Positions 1-9,861 of a DNA stretch of 64,000 nt are shown here, in pieces. The stretch is from contig NZ_QHKS01000001.1 of the NCBI RefSeq assembly GCF_003353175.1, positions 434,001 through 498,000 on the forward strand, in the 5' to 3' direction. A model generated the notes under the pieces. It did not search any database, had not been told where the DNA came from, and saw nothing but the letters and a program-made list of their open reading frames with translations. Within the stretch, counting starts at the first letter, position 1, and every line of letters starts with the position of its first letter. This DNA is from Paraburkholderia lacunae. GTDB taxonomy: Bacteria; Pseudomonadota; Gammaproteobacteria; Burkholderiales; Burkholderiaceae. Made by a program: the position numbers and the translations under genes.

Positions 1-243
1 ACCGAGATCGAGCAGTTCAACGAGGCCTTCAGCACGCATTATTCGGACGAGGAAGTCGATACGATCGGCGGCCTTGTCACGCATCACTTCGGACGCGTGC
101 CGCATCGCGGCGAAAAGGTCCGCATCGACGATCTGATCTTCGAGATTCTGCGCGGCGACGCCCGCCAGATCCACATGCTGCTGGTGCGCCGCGATCCGCT
201 TGCCGGCCAGCGCGAGCGCGACGCACAGCACGTGCAGACCTGA
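1..243 (+). CDS. corC: CorC/HlyC-type CBS-domain protein, C-terminal end only
   Basis: Open from the first base to a TGA at 241-243, giving the last 80 residues. These match the CorC_HlyC (transporter-associated) domain that closes magnesium/cobalt efflux proteins of the CorC/YbeX family: an FNEAFSTHYSDEEVDTIGG stretch, then GRVPHRGEKV and a final beta-rich segment ending in QIHMLLVRR. The CBS domains lie upstream of the window. The next gene, 49 bases on, is lnt, the conserved corC(ybeX)-lnt order of proteobacteria, which supports the call. In the family the protein is linked to divalent-cation homeostasis; nothing here shows its substrate. Confidence 0.85.
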   Translation, partial: TEIEQFNEAFSTHYSDEEVDTIGGLVTHHFGRVPHRGEKVRIDDLIFEILRGDARQIHMLLVRRDPLAGQRERDAQHVQT

Positions 244-292
244 ACCTGATCAATTTCTCGTTTCTTCAACTTCTCACGCCGACCGCGCAACA

Positions 293-1981
293 ATGGCCGA
301 CCCGATTACTTCCCGTTCGCGCCGCGGCGTGAGTGCGCCTGCCGCCGAGCAAACACGCGGCCGCGCGCTGCCCCGCTGGCACTATCTCGTCGCTTTGGCC
401 GCCGGCGCGGCCAATACGCTTTCGTTTGCGCCCACGCCGCACGGCGGCTGGCTCGAGCTCGCGATCTTCACATTTTTCTTTGCCTGGCTCACCCGCACGA
501 CCGGCTGGAAGAGCGCCGCGCTGACGGGCGGCGCATTCGGCTTCGGCAACTTCGTCACCGGCGTGTGGTGGCTGTACGTCAGCATGCATGACTACGGCGG
601 CATGGCCGCGCCGCTGGCGGGCGCGGCGCTCGTGCTGTTTTCGCTGTATCTGGCGCTCTATCCGGCGCTGGCCGCGGGCGTCTGGTCGTTCTGCGCCGGC
701 CACGCGCGCAACGGCGCGCTCGAGAACGCCCGACCCTTCTCGCCCACCTGGCACGGTGCGCTGGCTTTTGCCAGCGCCTGGGCGATCGGCGAATGGCTGC
801 GCGGCACCGTGTTCACCGGCTTTCCGTGGCTCTCGAGCGGCTACGCGCAGGTGGACGGGCCGCTCGCCGGGTTTGCGCCGGTGGCGGGCGTGTACGGCAT
901 CGGCTGGATGCTGGCGCTGGTGGCGGCGTTGCTCGTGCAAGCCTGGGTACGTTTGCGCGAGCCGCTCGGCGCCGTCGGCGGCGCTGGAGCCAAACGCGGC
1001 GGCACGCGTGCCGCCGTGCCGGCGCTAGTTGCGGTTGCGCTGCTTGCGGCCGGCATGGTGCTGCCGCTCGCGCATTGGACCGTGCCGGCCAACGCGGCGC
1101 TCTCCGTGCGCCTGCTGCAAGGCAACGTCAAGCAGGAGATGAAGTTCGAAGAAGCGGGCATGCGCGCCGCAATCGACCAGTATCAGCAGATGATCACGTC
1201 GAAGCCGGCCGACCTGATCGTCACGCCGGAAACGGCCATTCCGGTACTCGCGCAGCAATTGCCGCTGCCGTTCGCGTCGGCGGTGCGCAACTTCTCGGAT
1301 ACGACCGGCACCGCGATCCTGTTCGGCGCGATCGGCGGCACGATCACGCCGGAAGGCCGGCTGGTCGACTATACGAACAGCCTGTTCGGCGTCACGCCGG
1401 GCACTCACGACGTGTATCGCTACGACAAGCACCACCTCGTGCCGTTCGGCGAATTCGTGCCGTGGGGTTTCCGCTGGTTCGTCAATCTGATGCGCATTCC
1501 GCTCGGCGATTTCGCGCGTGGCGCGCCGGTGCAGAAGCCGTTCGTCGTGCACAACCAGCCGGTCGCCGCCAACATCTGCTACGAGGATATTTTCGGTGAA
1601 GAGATCGCGCGAACTATTCGCGAAAGCGCTACGCCCGCCGGCGTGCTGGTCAATTCGACGAATCTCGCCTGGTTCGGCGACACGATCGCGCTGGATCAGC
1701 ATTTGCAGATTGCCCGCATGCGTTCGCTGGAGACCGGCCGGCCGATGCTGCGCGCAACCAACACCGGCACGACAGCCGCGATCGATGCGAACGGCAAAGT
1801 GCTTGGACGCCTGAGCCCGTACACGGTCGGCTCGCTCGACGTGACGGTGCAAGGCACCTCGGGCAGCACGCCTTATGTGACGAGCGGCAACAACACGGTG
1901 CTGGCGGTTTCGTTGTTCCTGCTGGCGTTTGGGTTTGCGTTCGGGCCGGGGATCAGGCGGCGGCAAAACGGTACGAACTGA
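293..1981 (+). CDS. lnt: Apolipoprotein N-acyltransferase
   Basis: Inner-membrane enzyme that adds the third acyl chain to the N-terminal cysteine of lipoproteins. The 562-residue product has several hydrophobic segments in its first 260 residues and a second half with the nitrilase fold. The E-K-C triad is visible: Glu313 in TPETAIP, Lys379 in YDKHHLVPFGEF and Cys429 in NICYEDIFGE. A last hydrophobic segment closes the protein. The start at 293 (MADPITSRS) is chosen because an earlier in-frame start would overlap corC and add a non-conserved head; no clear ribosome site is seen. A short 7-bp hairpin (1982-2001) follows the stop. Confidence 0.95.
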   Translation: MADPITSRSRRGVSAPAAEQTRGRALPRWHYLVALAAGAANTLSFAPTPHGGWLELAIFTFFFAWLTRTTGWKSAALTGGAFGFGNFVTGVWWLYVSMHDYGGMAAPLAGAALVLFSLYLALYPALAAGVWSFCAGHARNGALENARPFSPTWHGALAFASAWAIGEWLRGTVFTGFPWLSSGYAQVDGPLAGFAPVAGVYGIGWMLALVAALLVQAWVRLREPLGAVGGAGAKRGGTRAAVPALVAVALLAAGMVLPLAHWTVPANAALSVRLLQGNVKQEMKFEEAGMRAAIDQYQQMITSKPADLIVTPETAIPVLAQQLPLPFASAVRNFSDTTGTAILFGAIGGTITPEGRLVDYTNSLFGVTPGTHDVYRYDKHHLVPFGEFVPWGFRWFVNLMRIPLGDFARGAPVQKPFVVHNQPVAANICYEDIFGEEIARTIRESATPAGVLVNSTNLAWFGDTIALDQHLQIARMRSLETGRPMLRATNTGTTAAIDANGKVLGRLSPYTVGSLDVTVQGTSGSTPYVTSGNNTVLAVSLFLLAFGFAFGPGIRRRQNGTN

Positions 1982-2071
1982 AGCGGCGATAAAACGCCGC
2001 TACGGCGCGTCCGGGCTTAATGCACAAAATGCACGCTGGCGCCGTTGAATCGCAAAAAAATGTCAGCCAGG

Positions 2072-2108
2072 AAAAAGCGCGCGCTCTGAAGACCAGATGC
2101 GCGCGCTT
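2072..2108 (-). terminator. Intrinsic terminator of the GST gene
   Basis: Inverted repeat 2075-2088 against 2094-2108, a 14-bp GC-rich stem with one bulged base, followed on the minus strand by five U residues (2072-2076). It lies 43 bases past the stop of the minus-strand GST gene. Confidence 0.7.
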
Positions 2109-2150
2109 CGTCAACAAAAACTCACTTACCGCGGCCCCTACGCCGCCCGC

Positions 2151-2762
2151 TCAGTTCGCCGGCACCGTATCAATGAACGACTGGCGCAGCGACAGTTTCT
2201 GGAAATGCTTGTCCAGATTCGGATACGCTTCGCGCCAGTTCAGCTCGGGCATGCGGAAATCGAGGTAGCCCAGCGCGCAGCCCACAGCGATATCCGCGAG
2301 CGAGTAGTGATTGCCCGCGCACCAGGGCTTGCTGCCCAAGCCCTGCGACATCGCGATCAGGCCTTCGTCGATCTTGCGCTGCTGCCGCGCGACCCACGCA
2401 TCCACACGCTGTTCGGGCGTGCGCTGGGTGCCTTCGAGGCGAATCAGCACCGCCGCGTCCAGGATGCCGTCGGCCAGCGCCTCCCAGCAGCGCACTTCGA
2501 CACGCTCGCGCCCCGACTGCGGAATCAGCTTGCCGACCGGCGAAAGCGTATCGACGTACTCGCAGATCACCCGCGAATCGAACACCGCTTCACCGTCTTC
2601 CATGACAAGGCACGGCACCTTACCGAGCGGGTTGAAGGTGTGAATGGTGGTTTCCGCCGCCCAGACGTTCTCGAGCACCAGCTTGTAGTCGATCTTCTTC
2701 TCGGCCAGCACGATCCGCGCTTTACGCGCGTACGGGCTGCCGAGCGAACCGATGAGTTTCAT
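2151..2762 (-). CDS. Glutathione S-transferase family protein
   Basis: Predicted cytosolic GST of 203 residues. The N-terminal thioredoxin-like half starts MKLIGSLGSPYARKARI, with Ser9 in the usual catalytic place. The glutathione-site strand with cis-proline follows (KVPCLV), then EAVFDSRVICEYVD. The helical C-terminal half covers about residues 85-203. The start at 2762 fits the domain edge and has an AAGGGCAG-like site upstream; a second ATG lies one codon earlier (2765). Substrate is unknown; the family acts in detoxification or thiol chemistry. It stands alone, convergent with lnt and divergent from pepP. Confidence 0.88.
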   Translation of the reverse strand: MKLIGSLGSPYARKARIVLAEKKIDYKLVLENVWAAETTIHTFNPLGKVPCLVMEDGEAVFDSRVICEYVDTLSPVGKLIPQSGRERVEVRCWEALADGILDAAVLIRLEGTQRTPEQRVDAWVARQQRKIDEGLIAMSQGLGSKPWCAGNHYSLADIAVGCALGYLDFRMPELNWREAYPNLDKHFQKLSLRQSFIDTVPAN

Positions 2763-3079
2763 CATCACATCTGCCCTTTTCTTGAATTCGGCGAAAGTAT
2801 AAGTGGTCGGCGGCATTCCGAGCGCGGAGCCATATGCTGACAGGCCGCGTAAATGCTTGCTGTGGATGGATTGCAACATAGCAACATTGCCGCGCCGAAA
2901 GCCGGGCGTCTACCTGGCTAAAGGGCCAATTGACTGAAAGACCGACGAGGGAGGTGCGCCGCACCGCCGCCGTCGCGCGTCTGACCGGCGCCCAGCGCCG
3001 GCCTGCCGCCCCGGGCGCGAGGTTGGCGCCGCCACCTCGGCCATCGGGATCCGCACAAAAAAGTCCTCGCATTGGGCGC

Positions 3080-3085
3080 TACAAT
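3080..3085 (+). promoter_or_regulatory. -10 element placed for a leaderless pepP transcript
   Basis: TACAAT ends six bases before the pepP ATG at 3092, so transcription should begin at or next to the A of the start codon. No Shine-Dalgarno sequence can fit. A matching -35 element is not evident. Confidence 0.5.
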
Positions 3086-3091
3086 CGCACG

Positions 3092-4498
3092 ATGAACCAG
3101 CCGACCGAACCCGTCATCGCCATCGACGTTTACCGCCAGCGCCGCGAGCGCGTACTCGCCGCGCTGCGCGCAGCGGGCGGCGGCGTCGCCATCGTACCCA
3201 CCGCGCCGGAAACGCTGCGCAACCGCGATGCCGATTATCCATACCGGCACGACAGCTACTTCTATTACCTGACCGGTTTCATCGAACCCGAGGCGCTGCT
3301 CGTGCTCGACGCAAGCGCGGCGCCCGGCGAGCCGGCCTCGATCCTGTTCTGCCGCGAGAAAAATGTCGAGCGCGAGACGTGGGAAGGCTTCCGTTTCGGC
3401 CCGCAAGGCGCGCGCGAGGCGTTTGGCTTCGATGCAGCATTTCCGATCGGCGAAACCGATGCGCATCTGCCGCGCCTTCTGGCGGACAAGCCGGCGCTGC
3501 ATTACGCGCTCGGCGGCTCGGCAAAACAGGACGAACAGGTGCGCGGCTGGCTCGACGCGGTGCGCGCGCAAGGCCGCAGCGGCGTCGCTGCGCCCACTGC
3601 CGCGCGCGATCTGATACCGCTGCTCGACGACATGCGGCTCATCAAGGACGACCACGAACTCGCGATCATGCGCCGCGCCGGCAAGATTTCCGCCCAGGCG
3701 CATCGCCGCGCGATGGCCGCGTGCCGGCCAGGCGTGCGCGAGTACGAACTCGAAGCCGAGCTGCTGTACACCTTCCGCAAGTTCGGCGCGCAAGCGCCGG
3801 CTTATACGTCGATTGTCGCCGCGGGCGCGAACGCCTGCGTCCTGCACTACCCGGCCGGCAACGCCATCGCGCAGGACGGCGATCTGATCCTGATCGACGC
3901 GGCCTGCGAACTCGACGGCTACGCTTCGGACATCACCCGCACGTTCCCCGCCAGCGGCCGCTTCACGCCGGCACAGCGCGAGCTGTACGACATCGTGCTG
4001 GCCGCGCAGCAGGCCGCCGTCGACGCCACCCATGCCGGCGCCACCTTCGACGATCCGCATCAGGCCGCCGTGCGTGTGCTGTCGCAGGGCTTGCTCGACA
4101 CCGGCATCGTCGAGCGGACGAAATTCGCGTCGGTCGACGACGTGATCGCCGAGCGCGCCTATGCGCCGTTCTACATGCACCGCACCGGCCACTGGCTCGG
4201 CATGGATGTGCACGATTGCGGCGACTATCGCGAGCGCGGCGCGCCGCGCAACGAAGCGGGCGCGCTGCCGTGGCGCAAGCTGCAGACATCGATGACGCTG
4301 ACCATCGAGCCCGGTCTCTATATCCGTCCGGCCGAAGGCGTGCCGGAGCGCTACTGGAACATCGGCATCCGCATCGAGGACGACGCGATCGTCACCGCGA
4401 CCGGCTGCGAATTGATCACGCGCGACGTGCCCGTCGCTGCCGGCGAGATCGAAGCGCTAATGCAGGACGCCCGCGCGGCCCATGAAGCGAGGAAGTAA
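3092..4498 (+). CDS. pepP: Xaa-Pro aminopeptidase (M24B metallopeptidase)
   Basis: Cytosolic dimetal peptidase that removes N-terminal residues before proline. 468 residues: an N-terminal aminopeptidase-P domain (about 10-150) and a pita-bread catalytic domain (about 190-455). All five metal ligands of the family are present: Asp269 and Asp280 (LIDAACELDGYASD), His367 (HRTGHWLGMDVHD), Glu406 (LTIEPGLYI) and Glu429 (GIRIEDD). The start at 3092 is the first codon consistent with the family N-terminus and lies directly after a TACAAT box. ubiH follows six bases after the stop, so the two are likely co-transcribed, as pepP-ubiH is in many proteobacteria. Confidence 0.95.
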   Translation: MNQPTEPVIAIDVYRQRRERVLAALRAAGGGVAIVPTAPETLRNRDADYPYRHDSYFYYLTGFIEPEALLVLDASAAPGEPASILFCREKNVERETWEGFRFGPQGAREAFGFDAAFPIGETDAHLPRLLADKPALHYALGGSAKQDEQVRGWLDAVRAQGRSGVAAPTAARDLIPLLDDMRLIKDDHELAIMRRAGKISAQAHRRAMAACRPGVREYELEAELLYTFRKFGAQAPAYTSIVAAGANACVLHYPAGNAIAQDGDLILIDAACELDGYASDITRTFPASGRFTPAQRELYDIVLAAQQAAVDATHAGATFDDPHQAAVRVLSQGLLDTGIVERTKFASVDDVIAERAYAPFYMHRTGHWLGMDVHDCGDYRERGAPRNEAGALPWRKLQTSMTLTIEPGLYIRPAEGVPERYWNIGIRIEDDAIVTATGCELITRDVPVAAGEIEALMQDARAAHEARK

Positions 4499-4504
4499 CC
4501 CGCA

Positions 4505-5731
4505 ATGAACGACGTATCCCAGCCGGCTGTGATTCTGAAACCCGCCGCGTCCGAGGCCCCGTTCGATTTCGACGTGACCATCGTCGGCGCCGGTCCGGTC
4601 GGGCTCGCGCTGGCCGGTTGGCTCACGCGCCGCAGCGCGACGCAGGCGCTGAAAATCGCGCTGATCGACGCACGCGAGCCGGAAGACTCGATCGCCGATC
4701 CACGCGCGATCGCCGTGTCGCACGGCAGCCGGATGATTCTCGAACCGCTGCGCTGGCCCGCCGACGCCACCGCGATCCAGCGAATCCACGTGTCACAACG
4801 CGGCCACTTCGGCCGCACGCTGATCGATCACAGCGAACACGGCTTGCCGGCGCTCGGTTACGTGCTGCGCTACGGCTCGATCGTGCACGGGCTCGCCGAA
4901 GCGGTCCACGCGAGTCCGGTGCACTGGTTCCGCTCGACTTCCGCGTCGGCGCCGGTTCAGGAGCATGACGGCGTCACGCTGCCGATCGAAAGTGCCCATG
5001 TCGCGCGCAAACTGCGCACGCGCATTCTGGTGAGCGCCGAAGGCGGTCTGTTCGGCGACCAGAAGACCGGCAAAAGCGCCGGCGACGACAGCACGCGCGA
5101 TTACGGACAAACTGCGCTGGTCGGCACGGTCAGCGTGTCGGCGCCGCAACCGCACGTTGCGTGGGAGCGCTTCACGTCGCAAGGGCCGATCGCGCTCCTG
5201 CCGATGGGCGGCGTGCGCGGCGCGGACTACGCGCTGGTCTGGTGCTGTGCGCCCGGCGAAGCCGCGCGCCGCACGCAACTCTCGGACGCGGACTTCCTGC
5301 GCGAGCTCGGCGCCGCCTTCGGCGAACGCATGGGCCGCTTTCTGCAGATCAAAGGACGCGCTTCGTTTCCTTTGGGGCTGAACGCGGTCGATACGATAGT
5401 GAAGGGACGCGTGGTCGCGATTGGCAACGCGGCGCAAACGCTGCATCCGGTGGCGGGCCAAGGTCTGAACCTTGGATTGCGTGACGCGCACGCGCTTGCC
5501 GACGCGTTCTCGGCTGAAGGCGCGACGCCGCTCGCGCTGGCCGCGTTCGCCCAGCGCCGCGCGCTGGACCGGCGCCTGACGATCGGCGCCACCGACACGC
5601 TCGCGCGCCTTTTCACCGTCGACTTCCCGCCGCTGGCCATCGTGCGCGGCCTTGCCCTTACCGCGCTCGAATTCGTCCCGCCGGTGAAAACCGCCCTGGC
5701 ACGGCAAATGATGTTCGGCCAGCGCCGCTGA
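4505..5731 (+). CDS. ubiH: Ubiquinone-biosynthesis FAD monooxygenase, UbiH type
   Basis: FAD-dependent aromatic hydroxylase of the UbiH/UbiF/COQ6 family, 408 residues. The dinucleotide-binding motif VGAGPVGLALAG starts near residue 27. The second FAD motif is GNAAQTLHPVAGQGLNLG near residue 307; the GNAAQTLHP form is that of UbiH rather than UbiF (GDAAH). The family hydroxylates the ubiquinone ring precursor. The gene begins six bases after pepP and is very likely in one transcript with it. A 9-bp GC hairpin with a long loop (5741-5782) follows the stop but lacks a U-tract. Assignment to the exact ring position is by family only. Confidence 0.9.
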   Translation: MNDVSQPAVILKPAASEAPFDFDVTIVGAGPVGLALAGWLTRRSATQALKIALIDAREPEDSIADPRAIAVSHGSRMILEPLRWPADATAIQRIHVSQRGHFGRTLIDHSEHGLPALGYVLRYGSIVHGLAEAVHASPVHWFRSTSASAPVQEHDGVTLPIESAHVARKLRTRILVSAEGGLFGDQKTGKSAGDDSTRDYGQTALVGTVSVSAPQPHVAWERFTSQGPIALLPMGGVRGADYALVWCCAPGEAARRTQLSDADFLRELGAAFGERMGRFLQIKGRASFPLGLNAVDTIVKGRVVAIGNAAQTLHPVAGQGLNLGLRDAHALADAFSAEGATPLALAAFAQRRALDRRLTIGATDTLARLFTVDFPPLAIVRGLALTALEFVPPVKTALARQMMFGQRR

Positions 5732-5950
5732 GCGCGCCGCCCGCTCGCGCAGCACCGGCGTTCAACGCAGGCTCGCGAGCGGCGCCGGTTCTATGAGCCG
5801 GCACACTTTCATAGAAGATTTAATGGGTTACGGCAGTCTCAAGTCCGGTGCCGCTTATCCGTTAACGCTAAAATAGCGGTTTTCCCTCGCAGTTCGCGAA
5901 CGCTCCGATTGACAGAATCTGAAACGATCGGCGGCGCGCACGTCCACGTC

Positions 5951-7018
5951 ATGCCTACACTCGGCTCCCACAATCTGCGTAACAACCTGTTCGTCGCCCC
6001 GATGGCGGGTGTGACCGACCGGCCGTTCCGGCAGCTTTGCAAGCGGCTGGGCGCGGGCTATGCCGTGTCGGAAATGGTGGCGTCGAACGCGCAATTGTGG
6101 AAAAGCGAGAAGACCATGCGCCGCGCCAACCACGCCGGCGAGGTCGAGCCGATCGCCGTGCAGATCGCCGGCGCCGATCCGGCCATGATGGCCGAAGCGG
6201 CCCGCTACAACGTCGCGAACGGCGCGCAGATCATCGACATCAACATGGGCTGCCCGGCCAAGAAGGTGTGCAACGTCGCGGCCGGCTCGGCGCTGTTGCA
6301 GAACGAACCGCTGGTGCAGCGCATCGTCGAGGCCGTGGTGGGCGCAGTGGGTACGGGGCCCGATGCCGTGCCCGTCACGCTGAAAATCCGCACCGGCTGG
6401 GATCGCGACAACAAGAACGCGCTCACCGTCGCGCGCCTCGCCGAAGCCGCCGGCATTTCGATGCTGACCGTGCACGGCCGCACGCGCGCCGACCTGTACC
6501 ACGGCGACGCCGAATACGAGACCATCGCCGCAGTGAAGGCGGCGGTGCGCATTCCGGTGGTCGCCAACGGCGACATTACCTCGCCGCAAAAAGCCCGCGA
6601 GGTGCTCGCCGCCACCGGCGCCGACGCCATCATGATCGGCCGCGCGGCGCAGGGGCGCCCGTGGCTGTTCCGCGAGATCGAGCATTTCCTGCAAACGGGC
6701 GAATTGCTGCCGCCGCCGCGCATCGACGAAATCCAGCAGGTGATGAACGAGCATCTCGAAGATCACTACGCGTTCTACGGCGAATTTACGGGTGTGCGCA
6801 CCGCGCGCAAGCACATCGGCTGGTACACTCGCGGCCTTTCTGGCGCCAACGTGTTCCGGCATCGCATGAATACGCTGGACACCACGCGCGAACAACTCCT
6901 CGCCGTCAACGAGTTCTTCGACGCACAAAAGGCGATCTCCGATCGCCTCGTCTACGTCGAAGAAACGCTCAACAAGAACGACGGCGAGCCGGACCAAACT
7001 GACCGACTAGCAGCATGA
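5951..7018 (+). CDS. dusB: tRNA-dihydrouridine synthase B
   Basis: FMN enzyme that reduces uridine to dihydrouridine in tRNA. 355 residues from MPTLGSHNL. The TIM barrel opens with LFVAPMAGVTDRPFR, and the catalytic cysteine is Cys101 in INMGCPAKKVCN. FMN phosphate-binding motifs (VVANGDI and IMIGRAAQGRPW) follow, with a helical C-terminal domain. The start at 5951 is chosen because the family begins there; a start 14 codons earlier is possible. A TAAAAT box at 5869-5874 could be the promoter. fis overlaps the end by four bases (ATGA), the classic dusB-fis arrangement, implying translational coupling. Confidence 0.94.
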   Translation: MPTLGSHNLRNNLFVAPMAGVTDRPFRQLCKRLGAGYAVSEMVASNAQLWKSEKTMRRANHAGEVEPIAVQIAGADPAMMAEAARYNVANGAQIIDINMGCPAKKVCNVAAGSALLQNEPLVQRIVEAVVGAVGTGPDAVPVTLKIRTGWDRDNKNALTVARLAEAAGISMLTVHGRTRADLYHGDAEYETIAAVKAAVRIPVVANGDITSPQKAREVLAATGADAIMIGRAAQGRPWLFREIEHFLQTGELLPPPRIDEIQQVMNEHLEDHYAFYGEFTGVRTARKHIGWYTRGLSGANVFRHRMNTLDTTREQLLAVNEFFDAQKAISDRLVYVEETLNKNDGEPDQTDRLAA

Positions 7019-7248
7019 GCAAGAACAATATCGAACAATCCGTCCGCGACAGCCTGGGCATGTATTTCCAGGATCTCGACGGCTCCAATCCGCACGACGT
7101 TTATGACATGGTCATTTCGTGCGTAGAAAAACCGTTGCTCGAGGTGGTGCTCGAGCAGGCCGGCGGCAATCAGTCGCTGGCCGCCGAGTATCTCGGCATC
7201 AACCGCAATACGCTGCGCAAGAAGCTGCAACAGCACGGCTTGTTGTAG
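7015..7248 (+). CDS. fis: Fis-family nucleoid-associated DNA-binding protein
   Basis: 77 residues, shorter than the 98 of E. coli Fis but usual for beta-proteobacteria. The C-terminal helix-turn-helix is clear (residues about 50-77: [20 protein letters not shown]). Fis bends DNA and tunes rRNA, recombination and growth-phase genes in gamma-proteobacteria; the beta homologue is presumed similar. It overlaps dusB by four bases, so its synthesis likely follows dusB translation. purH begins 46 bases on. Confidence 0.93.
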   Translation: MSKNNIEQSVRDSLGMYFQDLDGSNPHDVYDMVISCVEKPLLEVVLEQAGGNQSLAAEYLGINRNTLRKKLQQHGLL

Positions 7249-7294
7249 TTTCCCGGCGCCCCGCCACGTTCTTCTTCGGCTTTTCGTCTTCATC

Positions 7295-8860
7295 ATGATC
7301 AAGCAAGCGCTCATCTCCGTTTCCGACAAGTCCGGCATCGTCGACTTCGCCAAATCGCTGTCGGACCTCGGCGTCAAGATCCTGTCGACCGGCGGCACCG
7401 CGAAACTGCTCGCGGACGCGGGCCTCTCCGTCACCGAAGTCGCCGATTACACGGGCTTCCCGGAAATGCTGGACGGTCGCGTGAAAACGCTGCATCCGAA
7501 AGTGCACGGCGGCATCCTTGCGCGCCGCGATCTGCCGGAACACATGGCGGCGCTTGAAACGCACGGCATTCCGACGATCGACCTGCTGGTCGTGAATCTG
7601 TACCCGTTCGTGCAGACCGTGTCGAAAGAAGAGTGCTCGCTGGAAGACGCGATCGAGAACATCGACATCGGCGGCCCGACCATGCTGCGCTCGGCGGCGA
7701 AGAATCATCGCGACGTGACGGTGGTGGTCGATCCCGCCGATTACGCGGTCGTGCTCGATGAAATGCGCGCGAACGGCAATTCGGTGTCGTACCGGACGAA
7801 CTTCCGTCTCGCCACCAAGGTGTTCGCGCACACCGCGCAGTACGACGGCGCGATCACGAACTACCTGACGAGCCTGACCGACGAGCTTCAACACTCGTCG
7901 CGCAACACGTACCCGGCGACCTTCAACCTGGCTTTCAACAAAGTGCAGGACCTGCGCTACGGCGAAAACCCGCACCAGAGTGCCGCGTTCTATCGCGACC
8001 TTGCGGTGCCGGCCGGCGCATTGGCGAACTACAACCAGTTGCAAGGCAAGGAACTGTCGTATAACAACATCGCCGATTCGGACGCCGCATGGGAATGCGT
8101 GAAGACGTTCGACGTGCCGGCCTGCGTGATCGTCAAGCACGCGAATCCGTGCGGCGTGGCAGTGGGCGCGGACGCGAACGAAGCGTATGCGAAGGCGTTC
8201 CAGACCGACCCGACCTCGGCGTTCGGCGGCATCATCGCGTTCAACCGCGAAGTCGATGAAACAGCGGCGCAAGCGGTGGCCAAGCAGTTCGTCGAAGTGC
8301 TGATCGCGCCGTCGTTCAGCGCGGCGGCTCGCCAGGTGTTCGCGGCCAAGCAGAACGTGCGCCTGCTCGAAATCTCGCTGGGCGAAGGCCATAACGCGTT
8401 CGATCTGAAGCGCGTCGGCGGCGGTCTGCTGGTGCAATCGCTCGATTCGAAGAACGTGCAGCCGCGCGAGTTGCGCGTCGTCACGAAGCGCCACCCCACG
8501 CCGAAGGAGATGGACGATCTGCTGTTCGCATGGCGTGTCGCGAAGTACGTGAAGTCGAACGCGATCGTGTTCTGCGGCAACGGCATGACGCTCGGCGTCG
8601 GCGCGGGTCAGATGAGCCGCGTGGATTCGGCGCGCATCGCCAGCATCAAGGCGCAGAACGCCGGTCTGACGCTGACCGGTTCGGCGGTGGCGTCGGATGC
8701 GTTCTTCCCGTTCCGCGACGGCCTCGACGTGGTCGTGGCAGCGGGCGCGACCTGCGTGATTCAACCTGGCGGTTCGATGCGCGACGACGAAGTGGTCGGC
8801 GCGGCAGACGAGCACAACATCGCGATGGTATTGACCGGCGTGCGTCACTTCCGGCATTGA
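7295..8860 (+). CDS. purH: Bifunctional AICAR transformylase / IMP cyclohydrolase
   Basis: Catalyses the last two steps of IMP synthesis. 521 residues: an N-terminal MGS-like IMP cyclohydrolase domain (about 1-150, with [10 protein letters not shown] and [14 protein letters not shown]) and the AICAR formyltransferase domain (about 190-521). The catalytic Lys281-His282 pair lies in [11 protein letters not shown]. Length and motif order are standard. It follows dusB-fis by 46 bases and ends at a strong terminator. purB, acting one step earlier in the pathway, lies elsewhere in this window (28.5 kb). Confidence 0.97.
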   Translation: MIKQALISVSDKSGIVDFAKSLSDLGVKILSTGGTAKLLADAGLSVTEVADYTGFPEMLDGRVKTLHPKVHGGILARRDLPEHMAALETHGIPTIDLLVVNLYPFVQTVSKEECSLEDAIENIDIGGPTMLRSAAKNHRDVTVVVDPADYAVVLDEMRANGNSVSYRTNFRLATKVFAHTAQYDGAITNYLTSLTDELQHSSRNTYPATFNLAFNKVQDLRYGENPHQSAAFYRDLAVPAGALANYNQLQGKELSYNNIADSDAAWECVKTFDVPACVIVKHANPCGVAVGADANEAYAKAFQTDPTSAFGGIIAFNREVDETAAQAVAKQFVEVLIAPSFSAAARQVFAAKQNVRLLEISLGEGHNAFDLKRVGGGLLVQSLDSKNVQPRELRVVTKRHPTPKEMDDLLFAWRVAKYVKSNAIVFCGNGMTLGVGAGQMSRVDSARIASIKAQNAGLTLTGSAVASDAFFPFRDGLDVVVAAGATCVIQPGGSMRDDEVVGAADEHNIAMVLTGVRHFRH

Positions 8861-8934
8861 TTCACGCATTGCGCGCCATGACGGCCTCCCCGTCATGCGG
8901 AAGTTGTGCGATTAGCCCGAGCGAAATTTGAGCG

Positions 8935-8973
8935 AAATGGCCCGGCAGATTTTCTGCCGGGCCATTTTGTTTT
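8935..8973 (+). terminator. Strong intrinsic terminator after purH
   Basis: Perfect 15-bp stem (8935-8949 against 8953-8967), three-base loop, then TTGTTTTG. It closes the dusB-fis-purH side and insulates ruvC. Confidence 0.85.
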
Positions 8974-9111
8974 GACCGATCCTCTCAGCTAGTTTTTCAG
9001 CTAATTTTTCAGCGATCCTCTGAGCCGTTCTCCGCGCTGTTTTCTTTGGCCGTTGCTCAGTGCCGTTGTAGTATCGCAAGCAATTTGTCTTTACCGCATG
9101 TGCGGCACCTC

Positions 9112-9654
9112 ATGAGAATTCTCGGCATCGACCCCGGCTTGCGCGTGACCGGCTTCGGCGTGATCGACCAAAACGGGCACACGCTCAGCTACGTCGCGAG
9201 CGGCGTCATCAAGACAGCCGACGCCGATTTGCCGTCGCGCCTCGGCACCATTTTCGAAGGCATTTCGACGCTGATCCGTCAGCATTCGCCCGATCAGTCG
9301 GCGATCGAAAAAGTGTTCGTCAACGTCAATCCGCAATCCACCTTGCTGCTCGGGCAGGCGCGCGGCGCCGCCATCTGCGGACTGGTGGCGGGCGGCGTGC
9401 CGGTCGCCGAATACACCGCCCTGCAATTGAAGCAGGCGGTAGTCGGCTACGGCCGCGCCACCAAGGAGCAGATGCAGCAGATGGTGGTACGGCTGCTGAA
9501 CCTTTCCGGCGTGCCCAGCACCGACGCCGCCGACGCTCTCGGCATGGCGATCTGCCATGCGCACGGCGGCACTACGCTCAGTACGCTGGGCGGCATCGCG
9601 CCTTCGCTGGCGAAGAAGGGTCTGCGGGTGCGGCGCGGGCGTTTGGTGGGGTAG
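9112..9654 (+). CDS. ruvC: Crossover junction endodeoxyribonuclease RuvC
   Basis: Resolves Holliday junctions by paired incisions. 180 residues with the RNase H-like fold. The four acidic catalytic residues fall at the same numbers as in E. coli: Asp7 (ILGIDPGL), Glu66 (SAIEKVFVN), Asp138 and Asp141 ([12 protein letters not shown]). The start at 9112 is fixed by Asp7; a longer frame upstream adds unrelated residues. ruvA follows after 207 bases in which nothing else is evident, and ruvB after that, so the three-gene set is complete but not tightly overlapped. Confidence 0.97.
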   Translation: MRILGIDPGLRVTGFGVIDQNGHTLSYVASGVIKTADADLPSRLGTIFEGISTLIRQHSPDQSAIEKVFVNVNPQSTLLLGQARGAAICGLVAGGVPVAEYTALQLKQAVVGYGRATKEQMQQMVVRLLNLSGVPSTDAADALGMAICHAHGGTTLSTLGGIAPSLAKKGLRVRRGRLVG

Positions 9655-9861
9655 TCGTCAAGGGGCCGCCTCGAGCCGGTCAACCGCGAACCGGCATAAC
9701 CTCTGCGCGCGTCTGCTTCGCTACATAGGCGCAGATGCGCGGCTACCGGCTGCTCCGGCTTGCCCTCGTTGTTCCTCAGCACGTTTTTGCGTTACGCTGC
9801 CGCGCACCCGCTGCGCTACACTCGCCCTTTCCTTCCCCCTTCTCTCTCGATTGAATCCGCC

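Noticed and set aside
1982..2001. 7-bp hairpin after lnt as a terminator
   Set aside because: Short stem and no T-run; too weak to list as a terminator.
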